From positions 441,501 through 505,500 of the forward strand of contig NC_080416.1 of the NCBI RefSeq assembly GCF_030265065.1: DNA of 64,000 nt, given 5' to 3'. A program made the translations under genes and the position numbers. This document shows, piece after piece, positions 1 through 12,400 of this stretch (the first letter of the stretch is position 1; each line of letters begins with the position of its first letter). Source of the stretch: Corythoichthys intestinalis. Its lineage: Eukaryota > Chordata > Actinopteri > Syngnathiformes > Syngnathidae. Below the pieces are notes generated by a model. The model saw only the letters and a list, made by a program, of their open reading frames with translations. It had not been told where the DNA came from and ran no database searches.

Positions 1-72
1 TTTTATATTGGTTGTGTTAGAGTAATACAAACAGTTGATTGGTAAATACGAGAAAAAATACTATTCCCTTCA
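1..72 (+). mobile_element. End of a solo-LTR family copy, cut by the window edge
   Basis: The first 72 bases match the right end of the LTR family seen complete at 34495-35372 and 40276-41092 (shared words such as AGAGTAATACAAACAG and a CTATTCCCTTCA terminus). The rest lies outside the window. It is a fossil LTR in an intron of vars2. Confidence 0.6.
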
Positions 73-411
73 ATATACATTTTGCACTTGTATCACTTAC
101 GTATACTATGAGAACGTGCACTTAATTCCACTCAACTATGGTTACTTGTACTACAAGTCCGTGGACTCGCCTGCACTTGTACTATACCAACCAGCACAGC
201 AAAGCTACCCACACAATTTCTCCAGAAATGGCTGTATGATAACGCAACATTGCGAAGCACTTGTCTGGCGCCCCAATAGGGAAAGAAAGGGATGTCGTGC
301 CCTTCAATATTTTGATCCTGGTTGCAATACCATTTTTGGCCACCAATCTTACATACTGTATTTCTTTGGTAGTTATTGTTGACCTCTTTGCTGACCTATC
401 TTTGTCTTCAG
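73..411. other. Intron sequence of vars2, nothing recognised
   Basis: No exon-like match was found here. The stretch ends in a pyrimidine-rich tract and an AG at 410-411, which is the acceptor of the first visible vars2 exon. Earlier vars2 exons lie upstream of the window. Confidence 0.5.
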
Positions 412-3400
412 GTGCAGTGAAAGTTACTCCTGCTCACGACCGCAACGACTTTTTACTCTCACAGAGACACGCTTTGCCTTGCGTCACTGTAATTGGAGGA
501 GATGGGAAGATGACGTCGTTCTGTGGACAATGGCTAGAGGTGCACTACATGAAGATCAATGTCGGCACACGAGGCCAAACAGGGATTCAAATGAATGTAA
601 TATCTCCTTGGTTGTTTGAAGGGAGTGAAGCGTTTTGATGCCAGACGGCTGGTAGTAGACGCTCTGGTTGAAAAAAAGCTATTCAGAGGAAAGAAGGAGC
701 ATGCCATGACCCTACCTATTTGCAGGTACGGAACTAATACAACAGTTATATTGAAAATGTTGTCAGAACAACAATTCTAATTATTAGTTTGTGATTGACT
801 ACACACTTAGAGTATGTTTTATTGTATCTAATTTCTCATCTTTTCAGTTTCATTGCGTTCTGGCTGATGAAACGGCGCAAAGAAAACAAACTTTTTGCGA
901 TAAAACAAGTTACTGTACATAAGATTACAGAAAAACAGATCAGGACATAAAAGCAGCATACTGATTTATATTCTACCATAGACTTCATAATGTATTGAAG
1001 GGGCGCGGGGCCGATAAATTGGGTGCCTCCATTGTTGGGGAGGCAGTCAAGGCTGAATGAGTGGAATCGCAGACAAGGAGCTTTTTTCGGTCTCGATTCC
1101 TGGTTAAAAGCAAAAAGAAAAACGTGCGGTTAGCATTTTTTTTACATAAATATGTCGAAGTACAATGCTAGTCTGTTAGTAAATGTAGCGAGCGACCGCC
1201 TTATGTAAAATGAGCTTTTCCAGTAAAAATTCATGTGAATAAATGCTTAAATCCCCAAATTCTTTATAGATATCAACGTAAACAGTCTTGATTATTGTTT
1301 ATAAGAAAAAAAAAAAAAAACGTGCAGGTAGCATTTATTTTGCGAAAATATTGCAACCTATAAGGCTAGTCAGTTAGGAAACTTAGCCCCCGCCATGTGT
1401 ACACAAAGAGCTGAAAATTCTTGTGAATAAATGCTTAAATCACTGAATTCTGTATAGATATGGATGTAAAACAGTCTCAATTCTTGGTTAAAAGCAAAAA
1501 AAAAAAAAAAGTGCAGTTAGCGGTTATTTTATGTAAATATGTTGAAGTACAATGCTAGTCTGTTAGAGAATGTAGCTAGTGGCCACCTGATGTAAACAGA
1601 GCTTTTTTTCCAGTGAAAATTCTTGTGAATAAATGCTTAAATCCTCGAATTCTTTATAGATATGGACGTAAAACACTCTCGATTCTTGGTTAAAAGCAAA
1701 AAACTGTGCAGTTAGAATTTATTTTACGTACTGTAAATATTGCGAACAATGATGCCAATGCAGTAGCGGCTAATTTCTCCCGTTGATTATTTTTTCACAA
1801 TATTTCAAAGTGCATAGATGGTACGAAAAATATAATAATGACCTTGAATCCTCGAACAAATCACTCCTGAGACAATATTTCCTGTTTGTATGCGGTACAG
1901 CTTTCGTACTTTTTCAACAGAAATCCGGCGTTAGTTCGCTGCGTGCGTTTGTGAGTAGCTCCTCTTGATGTGGGCGGTCCCCTTCTTGAAGGCGAGGGGC
2001 AGTGCATGACCGATCTCACCCGTCATTACCATTATGAAGTCTATGATTCTTCACATGAATTGTTTGCGTGGCTTGGATGATTAAACTAACAAACTAAGTG
2101 CTCACTATGTGAGGCGAGGTTTTGTTTTAATAATGTTATCCAAATACATTTCCACGTCTCAGCCGCTCGGGGGATGTCATCGAACCTCTTTTAAAGAAGC
2201 AATGGTTTGTTCGCTGTCAAGGAATGGCTCAAAAAGCTATACAGGTAACTTGAGTAGGTGATGTTGCGTTAACAGCTCAGTCATACTCAGTCCCACTCCT
2301 GCTTGTATTGTCAGGCTGTGGAGGATGGTCAGCTGGAAATCATCCCTCACTTTTACAGCAAAACATGGAAGAACTGGCTATCCAACGTTAGGTAAGCCCA
2401 TTGACATATTTCATGTGAGATTTAAAAAAGAAACATCGGAAAAGCTGCCGTGTGTCATCCGTGGTGACGATTGTTTGGGTGTGAACAATGCAGCTCTGTT
2501 TGCTTTACAGCGATTGGTGCATTTCCAGGCAGCTGTGGTGGGGGCATCAGATCCCTGCTTACAGAGTGGACTTTCCTCATTCCGCTGACGACAGACGAGA
2601 GGTCGATTGGGCTTTGCTAACACCGTGGCCTTACGGCATTGTCATATGTTTTAGGATTGTGTCCCAAATAGGATTCTTTCTGTTTGGTTAGGAGCGGTGG
2701 GTGTGGGGAATGAACGAGGATGAGGCTCGTCGCAGAGCTTCGCTCAAATACGGAGTGAAACCACAAGACGTCATTTTGACTCGGGGTACACACTTATTAA
2801 AAACCGTTACTTACCAACAACTTCTTATAGCATTTTTGCCGAATCAACTCAATACTTTCATGCAACTTTTTAATTTACCGGGTCATCATTTCAACGTAAC
2901 ATTTTGCTGGTGACCTCTCAACTTTTTTCATTGACAGTGCTGGCCAAAAGTATTGGCACCCCTGCAATTCTGTCAGTTAATGCTCAATTTTTCCAAGAAA
3001 ATGATTCCAATTACAAATGCTTTTGTAGTCATATCTTCATTTATTTTGCTTGCAATGAAAAAACACAAAAGAGAATGAAAAAAAATGAAATCATTATCAT
3101 TTTACACAAAAATGGGCCAGACAATAGTATTGGCACCCAACATGTTATGCTTCTCTAATTTGTGTCATTAACAATACCTTTTATATACCATAACAGACAC
3201 ATAACAGGTGGTGGCAATCACTAAATCCCACTTGCAACCAGTTCAAATGGATTCAAGTTGACTCAACCTCTGTCCCGTGTCCTTGTGTGTAGAACATTGA
3301 GCATGAAGAAAAGAAAGAACACTAAAGAACTGTCTGAGGACTTGAGAAGTAAAATTGCAAGGAAGCGTGGGTAATCTCAAGGCTACAAGTCCATCTCCAA

Positions 3401-6400
3401 AGACCTGAATGTTCCTTTGTCTACCGGGCGCAGTGTCTTCAATAAGTGTAAAGCCCACGGCACTGTGGCTAACCTCCCTAGATGTGGACTGAAAAGAAAA
3501 ATTGACGCAAGATTTCAACAAAAGGTAGTGCGGATGGTGGATAAAGAATCTCGTCTGACATCCAAACAAGCTCCAAACACTCAAGCTGTCCCGCAGTCTG
3601 AGGGTACACCAGTGTCAACCCGTACTATCTGTCAGCGTCTGAATGAAAAGGGACTCTATACCCAGGAAGACCCCACTTCTGACCCAGAGACATAAAAAGC
3701 CAGGCTGGAGTTTGCCAAAACTTAGCCGAGAAAGGCAAAAATGTTTTGGAAAAATGCTAGAGCTTTTTGGGAAAAGGCATTGACATAGAGTTTACAGCAA
3801 TAAAACGAGGCCTTCAAAGAAAATAACATGGTCCTCACAGTCAAACATGGAGGTTCCCTGATGTTTTGGGGTTGCTTTTCTTCCTCCGGCACTGGACTGC
3901 TTGACCGTGTGCATGGCATTTTGAAGTCTGAAGACTACCAACAAATTTTGCAGCATAATGTAGAAAGCTGGGTCCCCTTCAGAGGTCATGGGTCTTCCAG
4001 CAGGACAATGACCCAAAAGCACTAGAAAATGGTTTGAGAGAAAGCACTGGAGACTTCTAAAGTGAGTCCAGACCTGAATCCCATAGAACACCTGTGGAGA
4101 GATCTGGAAATGGCACCCTTCAAATCTCAGAGAGCTGGAACAGTTGGACAAAGAAGAATGGTCTAAAATTCCAGCAGAAACCCATTGTTGGATACCGGAA
4201 GCGGTCGTTCGCAGTTATTTTGTCTAAAAGTTGTGGCTGAGGTTGCCAATACTTTTGTCCGGCCCATTTGTAGAGTTTTGAGTAAAACGATCATGATTTC
4301 ATTTTTTAAAAATTCTCTTTTGTGTTTTTTCATTGCAGGCAAAATCAATGAAGATACAACCCCTAGCAAAAAATAGGGAATCACCAGTCACTCAGACATT
4401 TTATCATGTAGAACAAACTTGGATAAAGAGCTTGAAAAAAATAATGAATTAGTTGAAAAGTGCAACTCTTTAGCATTCAGAAACACTAATAAAAACATTG
4501 TGGTGGTCAGTAAATGTTACTTTTATAGAGCAAGTGCAGGGAAATGTATATGGAATCTCTCCATTCTGAGGAAAAAAATATGGAATCATGAGAAACAAAC
4601 AAAGAAATAACAAAACACATCTCCAGTATTTAGTTGCACCACCTCTGGCTTTTATGACAGCTTGCAGTCTTTGAGGCATGGATCGATGAGTATTTTTCTC
4701 TCTTTGATTGCAGTTGCCAGATCATCCTTGCAGGTCGGAACCTTTTTTTTTTTTCCGCAATTTCCACCACAGGTTTTCAATAAGGTTGAGATCTGGGCTA
4801 TTTGCAGGCCATAAGTCTTTCTCCAAGGAATGCTTTAACAGTTTTAGCTTTGTGGCATGATGCATTGTCATCTTGGAGATGAAATGACAAACATATTTTC
4901 AATCAAAGGGATAAGAAAGCTGTCTCAAATTTCAATGTAAAGTTGTGGATTTATTGAAGATTTATTGTATTACTACTAAAGCATTTGTAATTGCAATCAT
5001 TTTCTTGGAGAAACTGAGCATGATCTGACAGAATTGCAGGGGTGCCAATACTTTTGGCCAGCACTGTATGTATTCGTATTTCTAATAGCGTTCATCTAAA
5101 ATAATCAATGAAAAAGTTGTGTTTCTTATATTGTTCTGTTTGCTCGCTGCGTGGGTCAGACTCCGATGTTCTGGATACCTGGTTCTCCTCTGCGCTGTTT
5201 CCTTTCGCCATGCTGGGCTGGCCTCAACAGGTACGTAGTTATCGATCTAATGGTTGATGTTTTAGACCGTAACTAAACCGTCTTCTGTAGACGAAAGATT
5301 TTCAGCGATTCTACCCAAATTCCATCCTGGAGACGGGCAGTGACCTTCTCTTCTTTTGGGTGGCCAGGATGGTCATGCTGGGTACAGAGCTAACGGGCAA
5401 GTTGCCGTTCAAACAGGTACATAAGTCGTTGGCGGATATCCTTTTTTTTTTTTTTTTTTTTTTTCCCCATCTCCATTTCTATCTAAGGTTCTGCTTCACT
5501 CTCTCGTGAGGGATAAACATGGTAGAAAAATGAGTAAATCCCTGGGAAACGTGATCGACCCCTTGGATGTTACAAATGGAGTCTCCTTGGAGGTTTGTAA
5601 CAACAAATGGGTTTCCTCTTTGAATGATTGTCAGTCTTTTAGTCATTTTTGTTTTCTTTTCAGATGCTCCAACGGAAAATTAAGGAGGGGAACCTTGACC
5701 CCAGAGAGCAAACGGTTGCCACGGAAGCTCAGGTCCGATCCCCCTGCGCTCCCTTTCTGAATGAGCGACCTGATAACCGTCTCCTCTTTCTAACTTCTCA
5801 CAGAGGAAAGACTTTCCGAACGGGATCCCTCAGTGTGGGACTGACGCTCTCAGATTTGCCCTTTGCTCTCACAAAATGACGGGTGAGTCATTGTTTTCTT
5901 CCTCCCCTTCACTCTTTAAGCGTCGCAAAATCACTGCCTTTTAACAAGGCAGAGCTGCAAATATGGTGTGTCGTGTAGTTCCTACTTTGTACCAAAAGAT
6001 GGCAGACATCAAAGTAGTTACCACCACACGCGACATGTCACTTTTGCCCATTAATATTCATGACGTTAGCAACTGTTGCTAGGCGGATCAAGCTCACGTT
6101 TGTCCCTAATGCTAAATGCATGGAAATGGTGTACGAACGAGATGTTTACTCCGCTAGGGCCAGGGCATAACAGCCAGCCTGAGCGGGGGAAAGAGGGAAA
6201 AGAAAGAGGGGGAAAATGGGAGAGAAAATGAAAAAAATTGGGCGAATGTCCACGAAAACAGCAGAAAAGACGAAAAGAAGTCAATGGGAGGACGGGGGTG
6301 GGATGCGTCACCAGCTGGAATCGAACCACCGCTAGCCAGAACAGTGGTGACTTCCTGTCACTTTTTTTTTTTTTCAATCAAACTTTATTCCTTCACACAT

Positions 6401-9400
6401 TACGTCAGCGGTGACTTACAGTCACATGTTGTTGTTGTTCTTTTTTAAACAATCAAATCTTTAATTATTAACAATACGTCATCAGATTTTGTTTTGTTTT
6501 GTGTGTTTGTTTGGGGCCTAAATGTATGTAGTAGTAAGGAGGAATTTCAATTGCAATTACACACACAAAGAAAACTATGATTGTAAAGTAATGTATTAAA
6601 GAAAATGTTCACAATGTTACATTAACGTAAAAATGAGATTTATGTATCTCCACCATTATGTCATTTTAAACACATAACAGTTATTCATGTCCACAAATAT
6701 AACACTAATAACAACTGGAAATTCTTCAACAACAAAAATAACATCACGTATGTCCAAAAATATGGATTTTACATTGTGAGAAAAAGGTGGGAATTATTCA
6801 CAACACGAACTATTTACAACATGCAAATTTTAAACACATATTTAAAATATAAAAAGCAAAAAATCACACAAGCAAAATAAACAATATTCAGTTTTGAAGA
6901 AATGTCAATGTTTGAATGTTTATTAATTATATTTACATTGTGAGCATGTTCCTCCACTCCTCTATGGTTTTGCCAGAAGCAGGACAGTACCATATTCCCT
7001 TTACCTGGCTGTGACCTGTGGTGCGGTTTTTTTGTTTGTTTGTTTTTTTTTACACATTTTTGGCATTTGTACTCATGGTTTTCTCTAAACCGCCTTTTCT
7101 TTGGGGCTTCCCCCCTTGCCTCTCGCTCCTGGTCTTCAAGCGCGACCCTTTTTAGTCTCCACTAAAGTATGCTGCTCGTCTCCAATGGGGCCACGCTCGT
7201 GATTGGCTGCGCCGACTTGGACTTGGTTGGCGCTATTCTTCAGCACTCGCTCGTGACTGGCTGCGCTGACTATGACACACTCGCCGGTCATCTTCGCATT
7301 TACTCGTGATTGGCTGTGCTACGTCGACCCGCTCGCTCCATCCGCTCTCTCGATTGGCACTCATGCCTTTCCCCCGCGGAAGTGTTAGCTTTAGTTACGA
7401 AAAACATTCGGATATATCGGACAGGCATTAGGAAACGTTATGATATGTTAGGATTACTTTAGGATACGTCAGGATACGTTAGGTATACGTGGGCAGGCCA
7501 ATCGCCGCAAGGTGCCGCTACAGCTACCACTTCTGTTTAAAATGATGTCCCTGGTTCCAAATTCACTGGTAAAGATGTGTTCACTTTAGTTAAAGAGATG
7601 GCTTGAGTGTCGAAGGCTGAAAAAGAGCCGACCTGATCCAGAGTTAGCTTTTTCTTGTGTGCTTTGCCTTACGCCACTGACAATGACATTTTCCTGTTTC
7701 AACAATCTATCTTTTACCACAATATGCCTCGTCTTTCTTATATATTATATCCTCTTACATCTCTGACAGTTTTTGGGGGCAATTTACATTGCTATTTTTG
7801 CGTAGCAATCGCAAATGCCCCTCAGTCACAGCCAACGAACCCATTTAAGTTTTTCATTAATAACAAATCTTAATTCTATTAATTTCTTTACACTTCCCCC
7901 TTGCTAAAGTTGTTTCAGAAAGATAACAACAGTGGCAGTCAGATACCATTTAAATTTTTTTCAGGTCATTTATTGTCACGGTAAAAGGCCACGCAAAAAA
8001 ATAAGTCAAAATATCAAAATAGCTTACCTCTTGGTCCTCTGTAGGACCATGGCCCCCAACAAAATGTTTACTACATATGAAGGTTGGTCCTTTGGACGTC
8101 CGCACAAGTTGATTCATTGTTCCCTTTTTTTCCTCTTTTATGGCTTTGGAAAACATATGAAGAAAACATCCTTCGTGTGTTGTAATGTCTAGAGTCGTTT
8201 CTACAAGTTCCATAGCAGCAGTGTTTGATCAGCATTTTCTTTTTTGAAAGATCCCCGGAGAAAACAAGCAGAAATATACTGGATTGTATGCGAGGTCGTG
8301 TCAAAAATGTCCCATTCCGCGTTACGATGGCGACGTCACGGTCTAAAAATAGCATTCCTGTGGTACGCTATTGAAATGACCAAAGTTTTGTTCCTGCCTA
8401 TGTTTTGTTAGTAACTGAGTGACAGCCACAGTCCTCTGTCGTAATGATGGAAATCCGTCAAAAGGGGGCGCTAGAGCTCAATCACGAGATTTTCGTCAGC
8501 CATGTCCAGTGTGCATCTTCGTACTATTTCCTTTTGCCTCTATTTCAGGAGAAGACATCAGTCTATCTGTCTCTCAGGTCCTGAGCTGTAGACATTTCTG
8601 TAATAAAATATGGCAGACGCTGAGATTTACTTTGGGCGTTCTGGGTGACAACACGACACCAATGGGGACGCTGGAGGAGGTACAACCAGCGTTGCAAATG
8701 CTTTGAAACCGAAAGCATTGCTCACTTCTAGTCTGTACTGGATGTTACATTTCATTTATATCAGCAATGCTATAATAAAGGACAAAAAAAGAAATGATAC
8801 CAAGACATATGACTACCATTTCTCTTCATTAGACATCTGATTTGAGCAGCATGGATGGATGGATCTGCTCCCGACTGTACAGGACAGTGGCACAAGTAGA
8901 GAAGGCCTTTGAGGAATACGAGCTGCATACTGTCACTGCTGCTTTGTACTCTTTCTGGGTACACAACCTGTGCGATGTCTATATGGTGAGGGAAGTAACA
9001 TATTGAAGTCACTGAAATAGTATTGCTCGATGTCTCAAAAGCACCAAACCAAAAACGTTTGGGTGTGCTTTGTAGGAGAGTGTGAAACCTGTACTACTTC
9101 AGCAAAACCAAGGAACGCCGTCCGGCGGCAAAGCGAGAGCCACGGCAAGTGTTGTCCTGTATCACTGTGTATCTGTGTCTCTGGCCCTCCTCTCGCCCAT
9201 CATGCCATTCCTGACTGAAGAGCTGTGGCAGAGACTCCAGCCATTCAGACCTGAAAGTCAAGCCCAGAAGAGCCTTTGTCTTCAGCCTTACCCCCGCTCT
9301 TCTCAACTGGTACCGCCATTACCATTACTTCTACAAGCTCAATTATAATGTACGTACCAAGTCAAATGTTTTGGACTTTGGCCTCGTCAAACTTGGGATT

Positions 9401-12400
9401 AGCGCACGACTTCACTCGGCTCACATTTCTGTCCGCGGTCATATTTGTTCGTTTGCCCCTTCTCAGTCCAAATGAATTGGCCATCTAGCCAGTGACTTAA
9501 CGTAGACACTATTCCAGAGGAAAATTTTGGTAGCAGGCTGTTGGTTCCTTTCTTCATATTAGTGCTGCAACGATTAATCCATTAACTCAAGCAATTCGAT
9601 TAGAAAAAAGATTGGAATTAAATTTTACAGCTTCGAGTATCCGTTGAATTAAATTTTCGTTGCAATGGTTTGTTTTGAAAGTGTTTGCATTTAGTTTTAT
9701 TGATTTGGGTGGATGCAATGCCTTCTAGTGGCGACAATGAATATGACAAATCATTTCACACGGTTGAGTCCAGCTGCTCCCCGTTAAGACCAACATAAGC
9801 TAAGTTTTTGTTTGAGCTAATTTTTTTTTAATGCATTCTTAATTTAATTTATAAGTACACTACACCAAACTTTCGAACCGTAATGTACATAATGAAAAAA
9901 CCCATATGATACAGTACGGTTCAAAAGTTTGGGGTCACTTAGACCCCAAACTTTTTTTGTTGTTGGAATATGTGTTTGAACGATTTGTTAATAGCATGTA
10001 AAAAAAAAAAAAAAAAAAAAAAAAAAGTTAGCATTTTATAGCATTTAAGTCAGCGGACTTTTGCTTTGTAAGTTAGCCAATTGTTCTTTTGTTGTACTTA
10101 CATCCTACTTTATTTATTTATTTTTTTATCCTGCTTGAGGCTCAGCTCAGGTATTTTAATTTTTTATGTTCCTTATCCGATGACTCGATTATTGGAACTA
10201 ACCAGTTCATCGATTAATCGACTACGAAAATGATGGATAGCTACAGCCCTACTTCATATAGCGACACCTTTTAAAACGATATATCTATTCCTGCCGTGAG
10301 CATATCGATAACCTTTTGGGATACAAAGTATCATGATATCAGCATTTTGATATGTTGCCACACCAATTGACTGTATAGTGCTATCCCACTGCTGGGATTC
10401 CATCCCGGTCATAGACTTCATAACGATATGGACGGGTCAGATTCGACCTTTAGTGCGCCACGCCTTCAAGTAGGGCACCATCCCACAATCCGCTTCAGTT
10501 ATTCAGTCGGTCGCATCAACACATGCAGAGATGCAATGCCAGATTTATGTTGAAAAAGTACGAGAACTGTACCGCATACAAACAGGAAGGATTGTCTCAG
10601 GAGTGATTTGTTTGAGGATTCAAGGTAATTATTATATTTTTCATACCATGCATGCATTTTGAAACATGAAAAAAATCAATAGGAAAAATCAGCTGCGACA
10701 GCATTGGCATTATACTTCGCAATATTTACGTAAAATAAATGCTACCTGCCAAGAATAGAGACTCTTTTACGTCCATATTTATAAAGAATTCAGGGATTTA
10801 AGGATTTATTCCTAAGAATTTTTCACTGGAATTTATGCACAAGAATTTTTCTCGGTTTACATATGGTGGCCACCGCATTGACTGAGAGACTAGCATTGTA
10901 CTTCGTCATATTTACGTAAAATAAATGCAAACTGCACTTTTTTTTTTTTTTTTTTGCTTTTAACCAAGAGTCGAGACTGTTTTACATCCATATCTATAAA
11001 AATTTCTGGGATTTAAGCATTCATTCACAAGAATTTTCAAGGGAAAAAGTTCATTGATTACATATGATGGCCGCTAATTTCTTTACTGACTAGCCTCATA
11101 GTATTTACGTAAAATAAATGCTAACTGCATGGCTTTTTTTTGGCTTTTAACCAAGAATCGAGACTGTTTTATGTCCATATGTATAAACAATTTGGGGATT
11201 TAAGCATTTATACACAAGAATTTTCACCGGAAAAGCTCTGTTTACATATGGCGGCTGCCACATTGACTGACAGACTAGCATCGTACTTCGACATATTTAC
11301 GTAAAATAAATGCTAACTGCACATTTTTATTTTATTTTTTTGCTTTTAGCCAAGAATCGAGACTGTTTTACATTCATATCTATAAAGAATTCAGGGATTT
11401 AAGCATTTATGCACTAGAATTTTCAACGGAAAAAGCTCTGTGTCTGTGTTTCCACTCGGTCAGCTTTGACAGTAGATAGGCCCCCTACTAATTGGCCCTG
11501 CGCCCCGTGTCTCGTCACTATCATTATGAAATCTATGGCCCGGTTTCAAATAATATCACACGTGCCATCTGCTATGAAGCTTTAAGGAACAAGTGTAATC
11601 ATTCAAATCTTGGAGCAGCATCGGTGGAAAAAAATGACTGTAGACATTCAAGCTTGTATGTTTATTTTATTATTTCCATCCTGCCAGAAACACTGGCATT
11701 TCCCAGAAGAGGAAGAGGCTTTTCTCCTGGTCCAGGAAGTGATCCGGGTGGCACGCTCCCTTAGGGCACAATGCGGTTTGACCAAAGAAAAGCCTGAAAG
11801 TACGTCTTCACTCGTCATCACTTTATGATATTAATGATTTGAAGATGAATGGTACTATAAGAGCTGGTTTGCCTTATACGTTTCAGTGTGGGCGGTATGT
11901 TCACCTAATCAGTCCCAGATTCTCCTTCACTTTGGATCTGCCGTTTGGACTTTGAGCCGAGTCTCCCGCATCAACATCCACTGTCCTGAAGCGCCTCTCT
12001 CCACGGCCCCGCCCGAAGGCTGCCTCGTCGGTGTTGTGGACCACACGTGTCAGCTGCACCTTCCTCTTCAGGTAGTCATCCGCTTCTTATCTCAAATCAA
12101 GCCGGCCTATATAGTAAGTTTGGTACCCAAAATCATTATTTTGTTGCATCATATTTATTTTTCAATATTAGTAATGTAACCATCTTCTGTAACTCCGTAC
12201 GATGCTCCTGAAATTTCTTCGTATTTCTGCCCACTGAAGAAGAAGACTAAAGAAACCACAATGGCTTTTTCCTTTGAAAATTCTTGTGAATAAACGCTTC
12301 AATCCCTAAATTCTTTATAGATGTGGACGTAAAACAGTCTTGATTCTTGGTTAAAAGCAAAAAGAAAACCTGCAGGTAGCATTTATTTTACGTCAATATT

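Noticed and set aside
35-638. Two overlapping 115-125 codon open frames
   Set aside because: They read through the LTR end, intron and splice sites. Only the 412-539 part is coding, as a vars2 exon.
1083-1780. Possible CRISPR-like array of spaced repeats
   Set aside because: Monomers are 170-200 bp, diverged and eukaryotic repeat-like; there is no short repeat/unique spacer pattern and the DNA is vertebrate.
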